A DNA stretch of 64,000 nt from Oryzisolibacter sp. LB2S (lineage in GTDB: Bacteria; Pseudomonadota; Gammaproteobacteria; Burkholderiales; Burkholderiaceae_C), in contig NZ_CP160388.1 of the NCBI RefSeq assembly GCF_040732315.1, positions 1,513,501 through 1,577,500 on the forward strand. The letters are read 5' to 3'. A program made the position numbers and the translations under genes. The notes below the pieces were generated by a model. It was not told the DNA's origin and searched no databases. It saw only the letters and a list, made by a program, of their open reading frames with translations. Positions 11,407 through 20,278 of this stretch are shown piece by piece. How positions within the stretch are numbered: the stretch's first letter is position 1; each line of letters begins with the position of its first letter.

Positions 11407-12126
11407 GTGGCAGGACACAGTAAATGGGCCAACATCCAGCACCGCAAGGGGCGCCAGGATGAGAAGCGCGGCAAGATCTGGACCCGCATCATTCGTGAAA
11501 TCATGGTGGCAGCACGCCAGGGCGGCGGTGACCTTTCGGCCAACCCGCGCCTGCGCCTGGCCGTGGATAAGGCCAAGGCGGCCAACATGCCGGCCGACAA
11601 CATCAAGCGCAACATCGACAAGGCCACGGGCAACCTCGAGGGCGTGAGCTACGAGGAAATCCGCTACGAGGGCTATGGCATCGGCGGCGCGGCCATCATC
11701 GTCGACACCATGACCGACAACCGCGTGCGCACCGTGGCCGAGGTGCGCCACGCCTTCTCCAAGTACGGCGGCAACATGGGCACCGAGGGCTCGGTGGCCT
11801 TCCAGTTCAAGCATGTGGGTCAGCTGATCTTTGCCCCCGGCACGAGCGAGGACAAGGTCATGGAAGTGGCGCTGGAGGCCGGCGCCGAGGACGTGATCAC
11901 CGACGACGAGGGTGCCATCGAGGTGCTGACGGCCCCCGGCGACTTCGAGGCCGTGCGCGACGCGCTCGAGGCCGCGGGCCTCACGCCCGAGGTGGCCGAG
12001 GTCACCATGCGCCCCGAGAACACCATCGCCCTCGAGGGCGACGACGCCGCGCGCATGCAAAAGCTGCTGGACATGATCGAAGACCTCGACGATGTGCAAG
12101 AGGTCTACCACAACGCAGAGCTCTAG
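11407..12126 (+). CDS. yebC: YebC/PmpR family regulator / translation factor
   Basis: A 239-aa protein starting at a GTG (11407) with AAAGGA about 10 nt upstream. It begins [15 protein letters not shown], the invariant start of the family, and all three YebC domains are present to [13 protein letters not shown]. Family members act as DNA-binding regulators or, as recently proposed, relieve ribosome stalling at proline runs. A TAAAAT -10-like element is at 11364-11369. purD follows 20 bp after the stop. Confidence 0.95.
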   Translation: MAGHSKWANIQHRKGRQDEKRGKIWTRIIREIMVAARQGGGDLSANPRLRLAVDKAKAANMPADNIKRNIDKATGNLEGVSYEEIRYEGYGIGGAAIIVDTMTDNRVRTVAEVRHAFSKYGGNMGTEGSVAFQFKHVGQLIFAPGTSEDKVMEVALEAGAEDVITDDEGAIEVLTAPGDFEAVRDALEAAGLTPEVAEVTMRPENTIALEGDDAARMQKLLDMIEDLDDVQEVYHNAEL

Positions 12127-12146
12127 GAGCTCTGACCACACCCACT

Positions 12147-13436
12147 ATGAAAATCCTAGTCATTGGCGGCGGCGGCCGGGAACACGCACTGGCCTGGAAG
12201 CTGAGCCAGTCCCCCAGGACGACCAAGGTCTACGTGGCGCCGGGCAACGGCGGCACGGCCCTGTCGCCCCGCTACGAGAACCTGCCCATCACCGACCCGG
12301 TGGCGCTGCGCGAATGGGCGCAGGCGCAGAAGATCGCGCTCACCGTCGTCGGCCCCGAGGCGCCGCTGGCCGCCGGCGTGGTCGATGAGTTCCGCGCGCA
12401 CGGCCTGCGCATCTTCGGGCCCACCCGCGCGGCCGCGCAGCTCGAGAGCTCCAAGGCCTTCTCCAAGGCCTTCATGAAGCGCCACGGCATCCCCACGGCC
12501 GAGTACGACACGTTCACCGACCCGCAGGCCGCGCACGCCTACATCGACCGCCTGGGCGCACCCATCGTCATCAAGGCCGACGGCCTGGCCGCGGGCAAGG
12601 GCGTGGTCGTGGCCACCACGGTGCAGGAGGCCCACGACGCCGTGGACTTCATGCTGGTGGACAACAAATACGGCGTGGCGCACAACGAAGGCGGCGCGCG
12701 CGTGGTGATCGAGGAATTCCTCGAGGGCGAGGAGGCCAGCTTCATCGTGCTGTGCGACGGCAAGAACGTCGCCGCCCTGGCCACGAGCCAGGACCACAAG
12801 CGCCTGAAGGACGGCGACCAAGGGCCGAACACCGGCGGCATGGGCGCGTACTCGCCTGCTCCGATAGTCACGGCCGATGTGCACGCCCGCGCCATGCGCG
12901 AGGTCATCCTGCCCACCATCCGCGGCATGGAGAAGGACGGCATCCCCTACACGGGCTTTCTGTACGCCGGCCTGATGATCGATGCCAAGGGTCACCCCAA
13001 GACGCTGGAGTTCAACTGCCGCATGGGCGACCCCGAGACCCAGCCCATTCTGATGCGCCTCAAGAGCGATCTGGTGGAGGTGCTGGGCGCGGCCGTCGAC
13101 GGCAGGCTCGACCAGGTCGAGCTGCAATGGGACAGGCGCACGGCGCTGGGCGTGGTGATGGCCGCGCATGGCTACCCCGAGGCACCGCGCAAGGGCGACG
13201 CCATCACAGGCCTGCCGCCGGAGGCCGACGATGTGGACGACGCCATGGTGTTCCATGCGGGCACCGCGCTTGACGCCGACGGCGTGCTGCGCACCAGCGG
13301 CGGGCGCGTGCTGTGCGTGACGGCCCTGGCCGACAACGTCAAGCAGGCGCAGCAGCGCGCCTACGACGTGGCGCGCGGCATCTACTTCGACGGCGCGCAG
13401 TATCGCCGCGACATCGGCCACCGCGCGGTCAAATGA
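12147..13436 (+). CDS. purD: Phosphoribosylamine-glycine ligase
   Basis: A 429-aa ATP-grasp enzyme for the second step of purine synthesis, joining glycine to 5-phosphoribosylamine. It shows the N-terminal MKILVIGGGGREHALAWKL, the ATP-grasp segments (IKADGLAAGKGVVVA; FLEGEEASFIVLCDG), the signature NTGGMGAYSPAP and the metal-binding NCRMGDPETQ. Length is that of the family. It probably shares a transcript with yebC, 20 bp upstream. Confidence 0.97.
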   Translation: MKILVIGGGGREHALAWKLSQSPRTTKVYVAPGNGGTALSPRYENLPITDPVALREWAQAQKIALTVVGPEAPLAAGVVDEFRAHGLRIFGPTRAAAQLESSKAFSKAFMKRHGIPTAEYDTFTDPQAAHAYIDRLGAPIVIKADGLAAGKGVVVATTVQEAHDAVDFMLVDNKYGVAHNEGGARVVIEEFLEGEEASFIVLCDGKNVAALATSQDHKRLKDGDQGPNTGGMGAYSPAPIVTADVHARAMREVILPTIRGMEKDGIPYTGFLYAGLMIDAKGHPKTLEFNCRMGDPETQPILMRLKSDLVEVLGAAVDGRLDQVELQWDRRTALGVVMAAHGYPEAPRKGDAITGLPPEADDVDDAMVFHAGTALDADGVLRTSGGRVLCVTALADNVKQAQQRAYDVARGIYFDGAQYRRDIGHRAVK

Positions 13437-13572
13437 GGCGACAACCCCCTGAGCCGCTTCGCGGCTTCCCCCTTCTCTCACGCTGCGCGTGGGAAGGGGG
13501 ACGCAGCCAGCGCGGCGGGGCGGCCCTTGCGCGGCTGCCCTCGCCCCGGTTGCGCCCGTTTTTTGCGCAGCG
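13437..13572. repeat. GC-rich dispersed hairpin repeat between purD and hemF
   Basis: The 160-bp gap holds several short hairpins (AGCCGC-TTC-GCGGCT; CACGC-TGC-GCGTG) flanked by CCCCCT and AAGGGGGA, then a GCGGGGCGGCCC block. The pattern resembles intergenic hairpin repeats familiar in Comamonadaceae genomes, here placed from memory. It may also serve as the end of the purD transcript. No gene is visible in it. Confidence 0.55.
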
Positions 13573-13597
13573 CCACTGATCACTGACAATTGAAGCA
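13563..13597 (+). promoter_or_regulatory. Candidate sigma-70 promoter of hemF, possibly leaderless
   Basis: TTGCGC (13563-13568), a 16-bp spacer and GACAAT (13585-13590) would place transcription start at or next to the A of the hemF ATG (13597). No clear Shine-Dalgarno precedes the ATG, which fits a leaderless message. Confidence 0.45.
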
Positions 13598-14517
13598 TGG
13601 GTGATTTTCGAAACTACCTCGAAGGCCTGCAGTCGCGCATCACCGCGGCGCTGGAGGATGTGGAAGGCCCCACGGAGCAGGGCGGGGCGCGCTTTCGCTC
13701 CGACGCCTGGCGGCGCGAGAGCGGCTCGCCGCTGCAGGGCGATGGCATCACGCGCATCCTCGAGGGCGGGCGCGTGTTCGAGCGCGCCGGCTGCGGTTTC
13801 TCGCATGTGCGCGGGCCGCAGCTGCCGCCATCGGCCACGCAGCACCGGCCCGAGCTTGCCGGCGCGCCGTTCGAGGCCATGGGCGTGTCGCTCGTCTTTC
13901 ACCCGCGGAGCCCCTATGTGCCCACGGTACACATGAACGTGCGCATGATCGCCGCGGGCCAGCCGGGGCAGGAGCCCGTCTGCTGGTTCGGCGGTGGCAT
14001 GGACCTGACGCCCTACTACGGCTTCGAGGAAGACGCGGTGCACTTTCACCGCAGCTGCCGCGATGCGCTGGCGCCGTTTGGTGCGGACCTGTACCCGCGC
14101 TTCAAGACCTGGTGCGACGACTATTTCTGCCTCAAGCACCGGGGCGAGCAGCGCGGCGTGGGCGGCATCTTCTTCGACGACTTCTCCGAGCTCGGCTTCG
14201 AGCAAAGCCTGGCCATGACGCAAAGCGTGGGCGACGCCTTCCTGAACGCCTACCTGCCCATCGTGCAGCGGCGCATGGACATGGCGTATGGCGAGCGCGA
14301 GCGCGCATTCCAGCTCTACCGCCGCGGGCGCTATGTGGAGTTCAACCTGGTCTGGGACCGGGGCACGCATTTCGGCCTGCAGTCGGGCGGGCGCACCGAG
14401 TCCATCCTGCTGTCCATGCCGCCGCTGGCAGCTTGGGTTTACCAGCGCGAGGACGCACCGGGCACGCCCGAGGCCGAACTCATCACCCACTTTCTGCAAC
14501 GCCGTGACTGGCTCTGA
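13597..14517 (+). CDS. hemF: Oxygen-dependent coproporphyrinogen III oxidase
   Basis: A 306-aa enzyme that uses O2 to convert coproporphyrinogen III to protoporphyrinogen IX in heme synthesis. The family blocks are present: [73 protein letters not shown] and the end [10 protein letters not shown]. Because it needs oxygen, a denitrifier would also need an anaerobic HemN, which is not in this window. Only 49 bp separate it from rsfS; the nadD gene common at this place in related bacteria is absent. Confidence 0.97.
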   Translation: MGDFRNYLEGLQSRITAALEDVEGPTEQGGARFRSDAWRRESGSPLQGDGITRILEGGRVFERAGCGFSHVRGPQLPPSATQHRPELAGAPFEAMGVSLVFHPRSPYVPTVHMNVRMIAAGQPGQEPVCWFGGGMDLTPYYGFEEDAVHFHRSCRDALAPFGADLYPRFKTWCDDYFCLKHRGEQRGVGGIFFDDFSELGFEQSLAMTQSVGDAFLNAYLPIVQRRMDMAYGERERAFQLYRRGRYVEFNLVWDRGTHFGLQSGGRTESILLSMPPLAAWVYQREDAPGTPEAELITHFLQRRDWL

Positions 14518-14566
14518 GCCCCGACGGCCTATATTGACCCCCCTCTTTTCCTTGAAGACCACCCTG

Positions 14567-15358
14567 ATGACCACTTCCCCCCGATCGGAAACCGCCGCCA
14601 AGAAAGACGTCACCAAGCTCCAGCGCGCCATCGTCGATGGACTGGAGGACGTCAAGGCGCAAGACATCCAGGTCTTCAACACCGAGCACTTGTCGCCGCT
14701 GTTCGAGCGCGTCATCGTCGCCACCGGCAGCTCCAACCGCCAGACCAAGGCCCTGGCCGCGAGCGTGCGCGATGCCGTGCGCGAGGCCGGCTTTGCAAAG
14801 CCGCGCACCGAGGGCGAGGAGAACGGCGAATGGATCATCGTGGACTGCGGCCAGGCCGTGGTCCATGTGATGCAGCCCGCCATCCGCCAGTACTACCGCC
14901 TCGAGGAAATCTGGGGCGAGAAGCCCGTGCGCATGAAGCTCGGCGCCGACAAGCCGCGCAGAATCACGGCCTCCGAGGACGCGAGCGGCGCGCCCCTGCG
15001 CCAGCCGGCCGCGAAGAAGGCGGCGGCCAAGCCCGCGGTGAAGAAGGCTGCGGCCAAGGCCCCTGCCAAGACGGCTGCCAAGTCGGCGGCCGCCAAACCC
15101 GCGGCCAAGACCACGGGCAAGGCGCTGTCCAAGTCGTCACCCAAGTCGTCGCCCAAGTCGGCCGCAAAGCCCGCAGCCAAGTCTGTGGCCGCCAAGAAGC
15201 CTGCCGCCAAGGCGCCAACCAAGACCGTGGTGGTGAACAAGCCCGCCGCCAAGAAGGCGCCGGCCAAGGCAGCATCCAAGCCCGCGGCGCGCAAGACGGT
15301 GGCCAAGGCGGCAGCCAAGCCGGCGGCCAGGAAGGCCCCCGCGCGCAAGAAGGCCTGA
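14567..15358 (+). CDS. rsfS: Ribosomal silencing factor RsfS with a histone-H1-like C-terminal tail
   Basis: A 263-aa protein. Residues about 14-125 form the RsfS/Iojap domain (LQRAIVDGLEDVKAQDIQVFN, VATGSSNRQTKALAASV, WIIVDCGQAVVHVM, YYRLEEIW), which binds ribosomal protein uL14 and blocks subunit joining in starvation. Family members usually end near 105-130 aa. Here a further 118 residues (about 146-263) consist almost only of Lys, Ala and Pro in AAKKAAAKPA-type repeats, like histone H1 or AlgP tails. The reading frame is continuous, with no stop between the parts. rlmH follows after 14 bp. Confidence 0.93.
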   Translation: MTTSPRSETAAKKDVTKLQRAIVDGLEDVKAQDIQVFNTEHLSPLFERVIVATGSSNRQTKALAASVRDAVREAGFAKPRTEGEENGEWIIVDCGQAVVHVMQPAIRQYYRLEEIWGEKPVRMKLGADKPRRITASEDASGAPLRQPAAKKAAAKPAVKKAAAKAPAKTAAKSAAAKPAAKTTGKALSKSSPKSSPKSAAKPAAKSVAAKKPAAKAPTKTVVVNKPAAKKAPAKAASKPAARKTVAKAAAKPAARKAPARKKA

Positions 15359-15372
15359 TCCCGCTCTGACGC

Positions 15373-15840
15373 ATGAAGCTGCTCATCGTCGCCGTGGGCC
15401 AGCGCGTGCCCGATTGGGCGCAGACGGCCTATGACGACTACGCCAAGCGCTTTCCGCCCGAGCTCAAGGTCGAGCTCAAGGCCGTCAAGACCGAGCCGCG
15501 CGGCTCCAAGACGCTCGAGACCCTGTACGCCGCCGAGCGCGAACGCATAGAGGCCGCCATCCCGCGCGGCACGCGCGTGGTGGCGCTCGACGAGCGCGGC
15601 ACCAGCCTCACCACCCGTGCGCTGGCCCAGCGCCTGAAGGACTGGCAGCTCGGCGGTGACGACGTGGCCCTGGTCATAGGCGGGCCCGACGGGCTGGACC
15701 CGGCATTCAGGCAGGGCGCACACGAGCGCATACGCCTGTCGGACCTGACGCTGCCGCACGCCATGGTGCGCGTGCTGCTCATCGAGCAGTTGTACCGTGC
15801 CTGGTCGGTAAATGCGGGCCACCCGTATCACCGCGAATGA
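15373..15840 (+). CDS. rlmH: 23S rRNA (pseudouridine1915-N3)-methyltransferase
   Basis: A 155-aa SPOUT-class methyltransferase acting on helix 69 of 23S rRNA in assembled ribosomes. It begins [15 protein letters not shown] and contains the SAM-binding trefoil-knot segments [13 protein letters not shown] and [23 protein letters not shown], ending NAGHPYHRE. Length is exactly as in E. coli RlmH. It belongs to the conserved group rsfS-rlmH-maf. Confidence 0.97.
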   Translation: MKLLIVAVGQRVPDWAQTAYDDYAKRFPPELKVELKAVKTEPRGSKTLETLYAAERERIEAAIPRGTRVVALDERGTSLTTRALAQRLKDWQLGGDDVALVIGGPDGLDPAFRQGAHERIRLSDLTLPHAMVRVLLIEQLYRAWSVNAGHPYHRE

Positions 15841-15841
15841 T

Positions 15842-15898
15842 ATGTTTTTGATAGCTGCCAGCGCTTGATGGGCGGGCGCTGGAGCCCTATTTTTATCA
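15842..15898 (+). repeat. Dispersed Comamonadaceae-type repeat
   Basis: Near-canonical copy: TTTTTGATAGCTGCCAGCGC, then TTGATGGGCGG, then GCGCTGGAGCCC and a T-rich end. The arms CCAGCGC and GCGCTGG are complementary. It fills the gap between the rlmH stop (15840) and the maf start (15901). Confidence 0.85.
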
Positions 15899-15900
15899 GA

Positions 15901-16506
15901 ATGTCTGACTTCATCTACCTTGCCTCGCAGAGCCCGCGCCGGCGCCAGCTGCTCGAGCAGCTGGGCGTGCGCCACGAGCTGCTGCTGCCCGACGCCGACG
16001 AGGATGCCGAGGCGCTCGAAGCCGTGCTGCCGGGCGAGGCGCCTGCGGCCTATGTGCAGCGCGTCACGGCGCGCAAGCTCGACGCCGCCGTCGCGCGCCA
16101 TGCACGCCGTGGCCTGGCCCCCGCGCCCATTCTGTGCTCGGACACCACGGTGGCGCTGGGCATGACCATTTATGGCAAGCCGGCCGACGCCCAGGACGCC
16201 GCGCGCATGCTGGGCGAACTTTCGGGTCACACGCACCAGGTGCTCACCGCCGTGGCGCTGCAGGCAGGTGAACGGCGCCTGGCCGCGCTGTCGGTCTCCG
16301 AGGTGCGCTTTGCCGCCATGACGCCCACGCAGATTGCCGCCTATGTGACCAGCGGCGAGCCCATGGGCAAGGCAGGCGCCTACGCCATACAGGGGCCGGT
16401 GGCGCAGTATGTGCAGAACATCAACGGCAGCTACACCGGCATCATGGGCCTGCCGCTGTTCGAGACGGCGCAGCTGCTGCGCGCGGCGGGCGTGCTGCGC
16501 GACTGA
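15901..16506 (+). CDS. maf: Maf family nucleotide pyrophosphatase
   Basis: A 201-aa house-cleaning enzyme that hydrolyses dTTP/UTP or modified nucleotides. It has the N-terminal [14 protein letters not shown], the catalytic [20 protein letters not shown] and the C-terminal [14 protein letters not shown]. The ATG at 15901, directly after the repeat, gives the canonical start. In related genomes rng normally follows; here the heme d1 cluster lies between. Confidence 0.93.
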   Translation: MSDFIYLASQSPRRRQLLEQLGVRHELLLPDADEDAEALEAVLPGEAPAAYVQRVTARKLDAAVARHARRGLAPAPILCSDTTVALGMTIYGKPADAQDAARMLGELSGHTHQVLTAVALQAGERRLAALSVSEVRFAAMTPTQIAAYVTSGEPMGKAGAYAIQGPVAQYVQNINGSYTGIMGLPLFETAQLLRAAGVLRD

Positions 16507-16531
16507 TATCCAGCGGCGCCGGTGCGGGCGC

Positions 16532-18121
16532 TCAGTGCGACGTGCCCTCGCTGCGCGTGATCTTGTTCCAGACGTTGTACTTGCCCACGGGCTTCTTCAT
16601 GGGCAGGCGCTTGACCTCCTTGAAGGTGGCGGCGTCGTAGACCACGAGGGCGCCGTCCATCTCCCACACGCTGGCCAGCGCGAAGCGGCCGTCGCGCGTG
16701 AACTCGATGTGCGCCAGCGTCTTGCCGGGCTCGCGCACCTCGGCCACGGGCTCCAGCGTGCGCTTGTCGATGATGGTCAGGCGGTCCTTGCCCTCCTTGC
16801 TCATCATGGAGTCGGTCCAGGCGTAGGGCGTGTTCTCGTGGCTGCGCATGAAGAAGCCCGGCCCCGGCGTCTTGATCGTGCGCACGGTCTTCCAGGTCTT
16901 CATGTCGATCACGTCCACCACGCCGCCGCCCAGGTTGGGGCTGGCGAGCACCGTCGTGCCGTTCCAGGCGAAGGTGATGCCCGAGCCCAGGTGCGGCATG
17001 CCGGCAATCGGCAGGTCCGCCACCTTGACGCGGGCGTTGAGGTTCACCACCTGCGCGCTCGGCTTGTCGTCCGTGCCCTTGCGCGGGCGTGTGGCGCCCA
17101 GGGCGTGCTGGTAGCTCTGGTCGAAGAAGAAGTCATCGAGCGGCTCGGACAGCGGCGTGCGGCGCACGCCCAGGTAGCCGGGCTTGGCGATGGCCTCGGC
17201 CATCTTGTAGTCGTGCACCAGGCCGTCGTGGATGGGCTCGGCCTTCTTGTCGTAGGAGATTTCCCAGAGCTCGGGAATGTCCTTGAGTGCGACGACGAAG
17301 CTGTTCCGGGGCGTGGCGTCGTACACGGCCGAGACGCGCGAGCTGGCCTTGCCGTCTAGCGTTTTGGCCTCGTAGGTCTTGACGAGGTTGAGGTCGGCGT
17401 CGAACAGCGCCAGGCTGTGCGGCAGGTAGTTGGCGGCCATGACCCAGCGGCCGTCGCCGCTCACGGCCACGTTGCGCATGTTCAGGCCGGCGCGCACCTC
17501 GGCGACCACGGCCAGGCGCCACAGGTCGTACTTGGTGATCCAGCCGTCGCGCGAGCCGAAGAACACGTAGCGCCCGTCGGGCGTGAACTTCGGCCCGCCG
17601 TGCAGCGCGTAGCGGCTCGCAAAGCGGGCGATGACCTCGAAGCGGTCGCCGTCGAGCAGCGAGACATGGTGGTCCCCGCCCTCGACCACGACGAAGAGGT
17701 TCATCGGGTCGGCGTCCCACTTGGGCTTGACGGGCTCGTCCTGCGGCAAGGGCGTGGCGATGCGCGAGGCGCGAATGTCGGCCTCGCTCCAGCGCGGCGC
17801 GGGCACGACCGGGGTACGCACCCAGTCGGCCAGGGCCTGGATCTCGGGGCCGGAGAGCTGCTCTGCAAAACCGGGCATCTGGGTCGCCTCGCGGCCATGG
17901 CGTATCACGCGCAGCACCTCGGCCGGGCGCGTGCGCTCCAGGCTCTCGGGCAGCAGGGCCGGGCCCATGAGGCCGGTGCGCTGCTCGCCGTGGCAGCTTG
18001 CGCAATGCTGCTGGTAGAGGGCCGGCGCGTTGATGACCGGGGTGGACGGGCTGGTCTGGGCCTGCAGCGGGGCGGCAAAGGCCAGGGCCAGGGCGAGCAG
18101 GGCGGGGCGAAGTTCAGGCAT
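16532..18121 (-). CDS. nirN: NirN, c-type cytochrome/heme d1 dehydrogenase
   Basis: A 529-aa periplasmic homologue of NirS. In Pseudomonas NirN oxidises dihydro-heme d1 in the last step of cofactor synthesis. The ATG at 18121 starts a Sec signal (MPELRPALLALALAFAAP). CASCH is at Cys40/Cys43/His44, and a heme d1-type propeller follows (VVEGGDHHVSLLDGD, GLNMRNVAVSGDGRWVMAANYLPHSLAL, GPGFFMRSHENTPYAW, end GKYNVWNKI). NirS-specific active-site blocks such as EYHPEPRV are missing, which separates it from a true reductase. It overlaps nirJ by 8 bp and is the last gene of the cluster. Confidence 0.93.
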   Translation of the reverse strand: MPELRPALLALALAFAAPLQAQTSPSTPVINAPALYQQHCASCHGEQRTGLMGPALLPESLERTRPAEVLRVIRHGREATQMPGFAEQLSGPEIQALADWVRTPVVPAPRWSEADIRASRIATPLPQDEPVKPKWDADPMNLFVVVEGGDHHVSLLDGDRFEVIARFASRYALHGGPKFTPDGRYVFFGSRDGWITKYDLWRLAVVAEVRAGLNMRNVAVSGDGRWVMAANYLPHSLALFDADLNLVKTYEAKTLDGKASSRVSAVYDATPRNSFVVALKDIPELWEISYDKKAEPIHDGLVHDYKMAEAIAKPGYLGVRRTPLSEPLDDFFFDQSYQHALGATRPRKGTDDKPSAQVVNLNARVKVADLPIAGMPHLGSGITFAWNGTTVLASPNLGGGVVDVIDMKTWKTVRTIKTPGPGFFMRSHENTPYAWTDSMMSKEGKDRLTIIDKRTLEPVAEVREPGKTLAHIEFTRDGRFALASVWEMDGALVVYDAATFKEVKRLPMKKPVGKYNVWNKITRSEGTSH

Positions 18122-19328
18122 GGGCGATCTCGATGCGGCGTTTCTTGGCAGGGGTGGGCACAAACGGGGTGCTGGCCGCGCCGACTTCGGCGTCCGTGAG
18201 GTAGCAGCCGGGGTCCTCGAACCAGAAGTTGCCCGTGAGCTGCTGGGCGCGCACGCGCGTGTTGCCGTTGCAGATGGCCAGGTGCCGGCAGCCGCCGCAG
18301 CGGCCCTCGACCGGGCGCGGGCGCTGCTTGAGGCCGGCCATCAGCGGGTCGCTCACGTCGTTCCAGATCTCGGAGAAGGGCCGGTCCCTCACGCAGCCCA
18401 GGTCGTGGTGCCACCACATGGTGTCGGGGTGCACATGGCCCAGGTTGTCGATGTTGGCAATCATCTGCCCGCTGGCGTTGCCGCCCCAGGCGACCAGGCG
18501 CGCGCGCAGCGCGTCGTGCCATTGCGGCAGGTGCTGCTGCACCCATTGCAGCAGGTAGGGCCCGTCGGCGTCGTTGTTGCCGCTCACGTAGTCGTCCATG
18601 CGGCCGGCCTGGGCCGCGGCCCAGGCGCGCGCAAACAGCATGTCCATGGCCGCGCGCGTGGCCTGGTGGTGTGCGTCCTTGTCGCGGTGGATGTTGCCGC
18701 GTCCGGCGTAGTTCAGGTGCGAGAAGTAGAACTTGTGCGCCCCGACCTCCTGCATCAGGTCCAGCAGCGCCGGCAGGTCGTGCGCGTTCATCGCCGTCAT
18801 GGTGTAGCGCAGGCCCACCTTGACCCCCACCTTGTCGAGGTGGCCTATGGCGGCCAGGCTGCGGTCGAACGCGCCTTCGAGGCGGCGGAACTTGTCGTGC
18901 GTGGGCTTGAGGCCGTCGAGGCTGATGCCCACGTAGTCGAAGCCCGCGTCGGCAATGCGCCGGGCCATGGGCGCGTCGATCAGCGTGCCATTGGTCGAGA
19001 GCCCGGTGTAGAAGCCCATCTCGCGCGCGCGCGCCGAGATCTCGAAGATGTCGGCCCGCATGAGCGGCTCGCCGCCCGAGAGGATGAGCGCGGGCACGCC
19101 AAAGGCCTTGAGGTCGTCCATGACCGTGAAGACCTCGGGCAGCGACAGCTCTCCCACGTAGTCGTGGTCGGCAGAGAGTGCGTAGCAATGCTTGCAGGTG
19201 AGGTTGCAGCGGCGGATCAGGTTCCAGATCACGACCGGGCCGCGGGCCTTGCGGTCCTTCACCGTAGGGTAGGTGCCGCTGGCTTGTGCCTGCGCGAGCT
19301 CGCGCATGTACTGGCTGATGCGAAACAT
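18114..19328 (-). CDS. nirJ: Heme d1 biosynthesis radical SAM protein NirJ
   Basis: A 404-aa radical SAM enzyme that removes two propionate side chains from 12,18-didecarboxysiroheme. The cluster motif is CNLTCKHC (Cys41, Cys45, Cys48), followed by LSGGEPLMR and STNGTLID. The C-terminal SPASM-like region has further Cys (CVRDRPF, CGGCRHLAIC, PGCYL) for a second iron-sulfur cluster. The start at 19328 lies 4 bp from the nirH stop. Confidence 0.96.
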   Translation of the reverse strand: MFRISQYMRELAQAQASGTYPTVKDRKARGPVVIWNLIRRCNLTCKHCYALSADHDYVGELSLPEVFTVMDDLKAFGVPALILSGGEPLMRADIFEISARAREMGFYTGLSTNGTLIDAPMARRIADAGFDYVGISLDGLKPTHDKFRRLEGAFDRSLAAIGHLDKVGVKVGLRYTMTAMNAHDLPALLDLMQEVGAHKFYFSHLNYAGRGNIHRDKDAHHQATRAAMDMLFARAWAAAQAGRMDDYVSGNNDADGPYLLQWVQQHLPQWHDALRARLVAWGGNASGQMIANIDNLGHVHPDTMWWHHDLGCVRDRPFSEIWNDVSDPLMAGLKQRPRPVEGRCGGCRHLAICNGNTRVRAQQLTGNFWFEDPGCYLTDAEVGAASTPFVPTPAKKRRIEIAHA

Positions 19329-19332
19329 GGTT

Positions 19333-19812
19333 TCAGTCCTTCAAACGCAGGCCGGTCTTTTTCAGGATGGCCGTGGAGTACAGGATGTCGTGGCCGCGGC
19401 AGGCCTCGCCCAGCAGGGCCACGATGTCCTGGGCCTGCCGCTCGACGGCCTCGCGGCTCGTGCCATGCAGCATGGCAAACAGGTTGTAGGGCCAGCCGGG
19501 CAGGTGACGCGGGCGGCGGTAGCAGTGGCTCACGCCGGCGAGCTCGGCCACGCGCGGGCCCAGCTCGGCGATGCGTGCATCGTCCACGTCCCACACGCTC
19601 ATGCCGTTGGCGGTGTAGCCCAGGCGGTAATGGTTGGGCACGGCGCCTATGCGGCGGACCAGGCCCTGGTCCAGCATCTGCCCCAGGCGCTCGCGCACCC
19701 GCTCGCCGCTCACGCCCAGCATGGCGCCCACGGCCTCGTAGGGGCGCGCCACCAGGGGCAGGCCGCCCTGGGTGGCTGCGATCAGGGCGCGGTCGAATGC
19801 GTCAAGCGCCAT
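19333..19812 (-). CDS. nirH: Siroheme decarboxylase subunit NirH (Lrp/AsnC-like)
   Basis: A 159-aa protein with an AsnC/Lrp-type helix-turn-helix (about 20-50) and a C-terminal alpha/beta domain. It is one of the four related subunits (NirD, L, G, H) that decarboxylate siroheme. HYRLGYTANGMSVWDVDD, CYRRPRHLPGWPYNLFAM and the ending LKKTGLRLKD fit NirH. Assignment between G and H rests on gene order and the end sequence. It overlaps nirG by 11 bp. Confidence 0.87.
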   Translation of the reverse strand: MALDAFDRALIAATQGGLPLVARPYEAVGAMLGVSGERVRERLGQMLDQGLVRRIGAVPNHYRLGYTANGMSVWDVDDARIAELGPRVAELAGVSHCYRRPRHLPGWPYNLFAMLHGTSREAVERQAQDIVALLGEACRGHDILYSTAILKKTGLRLKD

Positions 19813-20278
19813 GGCCGTCTCCGCTGTGCGTCAGGGCCGGCAGGCGCAGCTCGACGAAATATTCCTCTTCCTTGGGGAAGGCCAGCACCGGCAGGCCCAC
19901 GGCCTCCTCGATGCGCGCAATGGCGTCCGTGGCCTGCGCCGGGGATTCGGCCGCGACCACAAACCACATGTTGAGCGTGTGCGTGCGCCGGTAGTTGTGC
20001 GCCACCTCGGGGAAGCTGTTGACGATGAGGTTCACGGCGTCGAAGCGTTCCTCGGGCACGGCAATGGCCGCGAGCACGAACTGGCCGCCCGCGCGCTCGA
20101 TCTGGAACAGCGGGCCAAAGCGCGTGAGCACGCCCTGGTCGAGCAGGGCCTGCAGGCGCGCGATGACGCGCTCCTCGCTCCAGCCCAGTTGCTCGGCCAC
20201 GGCCGCAAACGGGCGGTCGACGAGCGGAAACCCGCCATGCAGGTGATCGATCAGGCGCGCGTCGTCAGGCGTGAGCAT
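19802..20278 (-). CDS. nirG: Siroheme decarboxylase subunit NirG (Lrp/AsnC-like)
   Basis: A 158-aa subunit starting at ATG 20278 (MLTPDDARLIDHLHGGFPLV), with the helix-turn-helix region followed by RFGPLFQIERAGGQFVLAA, FPEVAHNYRRTHTLNMWFVV and FPKEEEYFVELRL. These are typical of the NirD/NirG half of the family. It works with the other subunits to convert siroheme to didecarboxysiroheme. It overlaps nirDL by 14 bp, so translation is probably coupled. Confidence 0.87.
   Translation of the reverse strand: MLTPDDARLIDHLHGGFPLVDRPFAAVAEQLGWSEERVIARLQALLDQGVLTRFGPLFQIERAGGQFVLAAIAVPEERFDAVNLIVNSFPEVAHNYRRTHTLNMWFVVAAESPAQATDAIARIEEAVGLPVLAFPKEEEYFVELRLPALTHSGDGHGA

Noticed and set aside
16532..18121. 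Second nitrite reductase (nirS paralogue)
   Set aside because: The propeller lacks NirS-specific blocks such as EYHPEPRV and lies at the end of the heme d1 cluster, fitting NirN.
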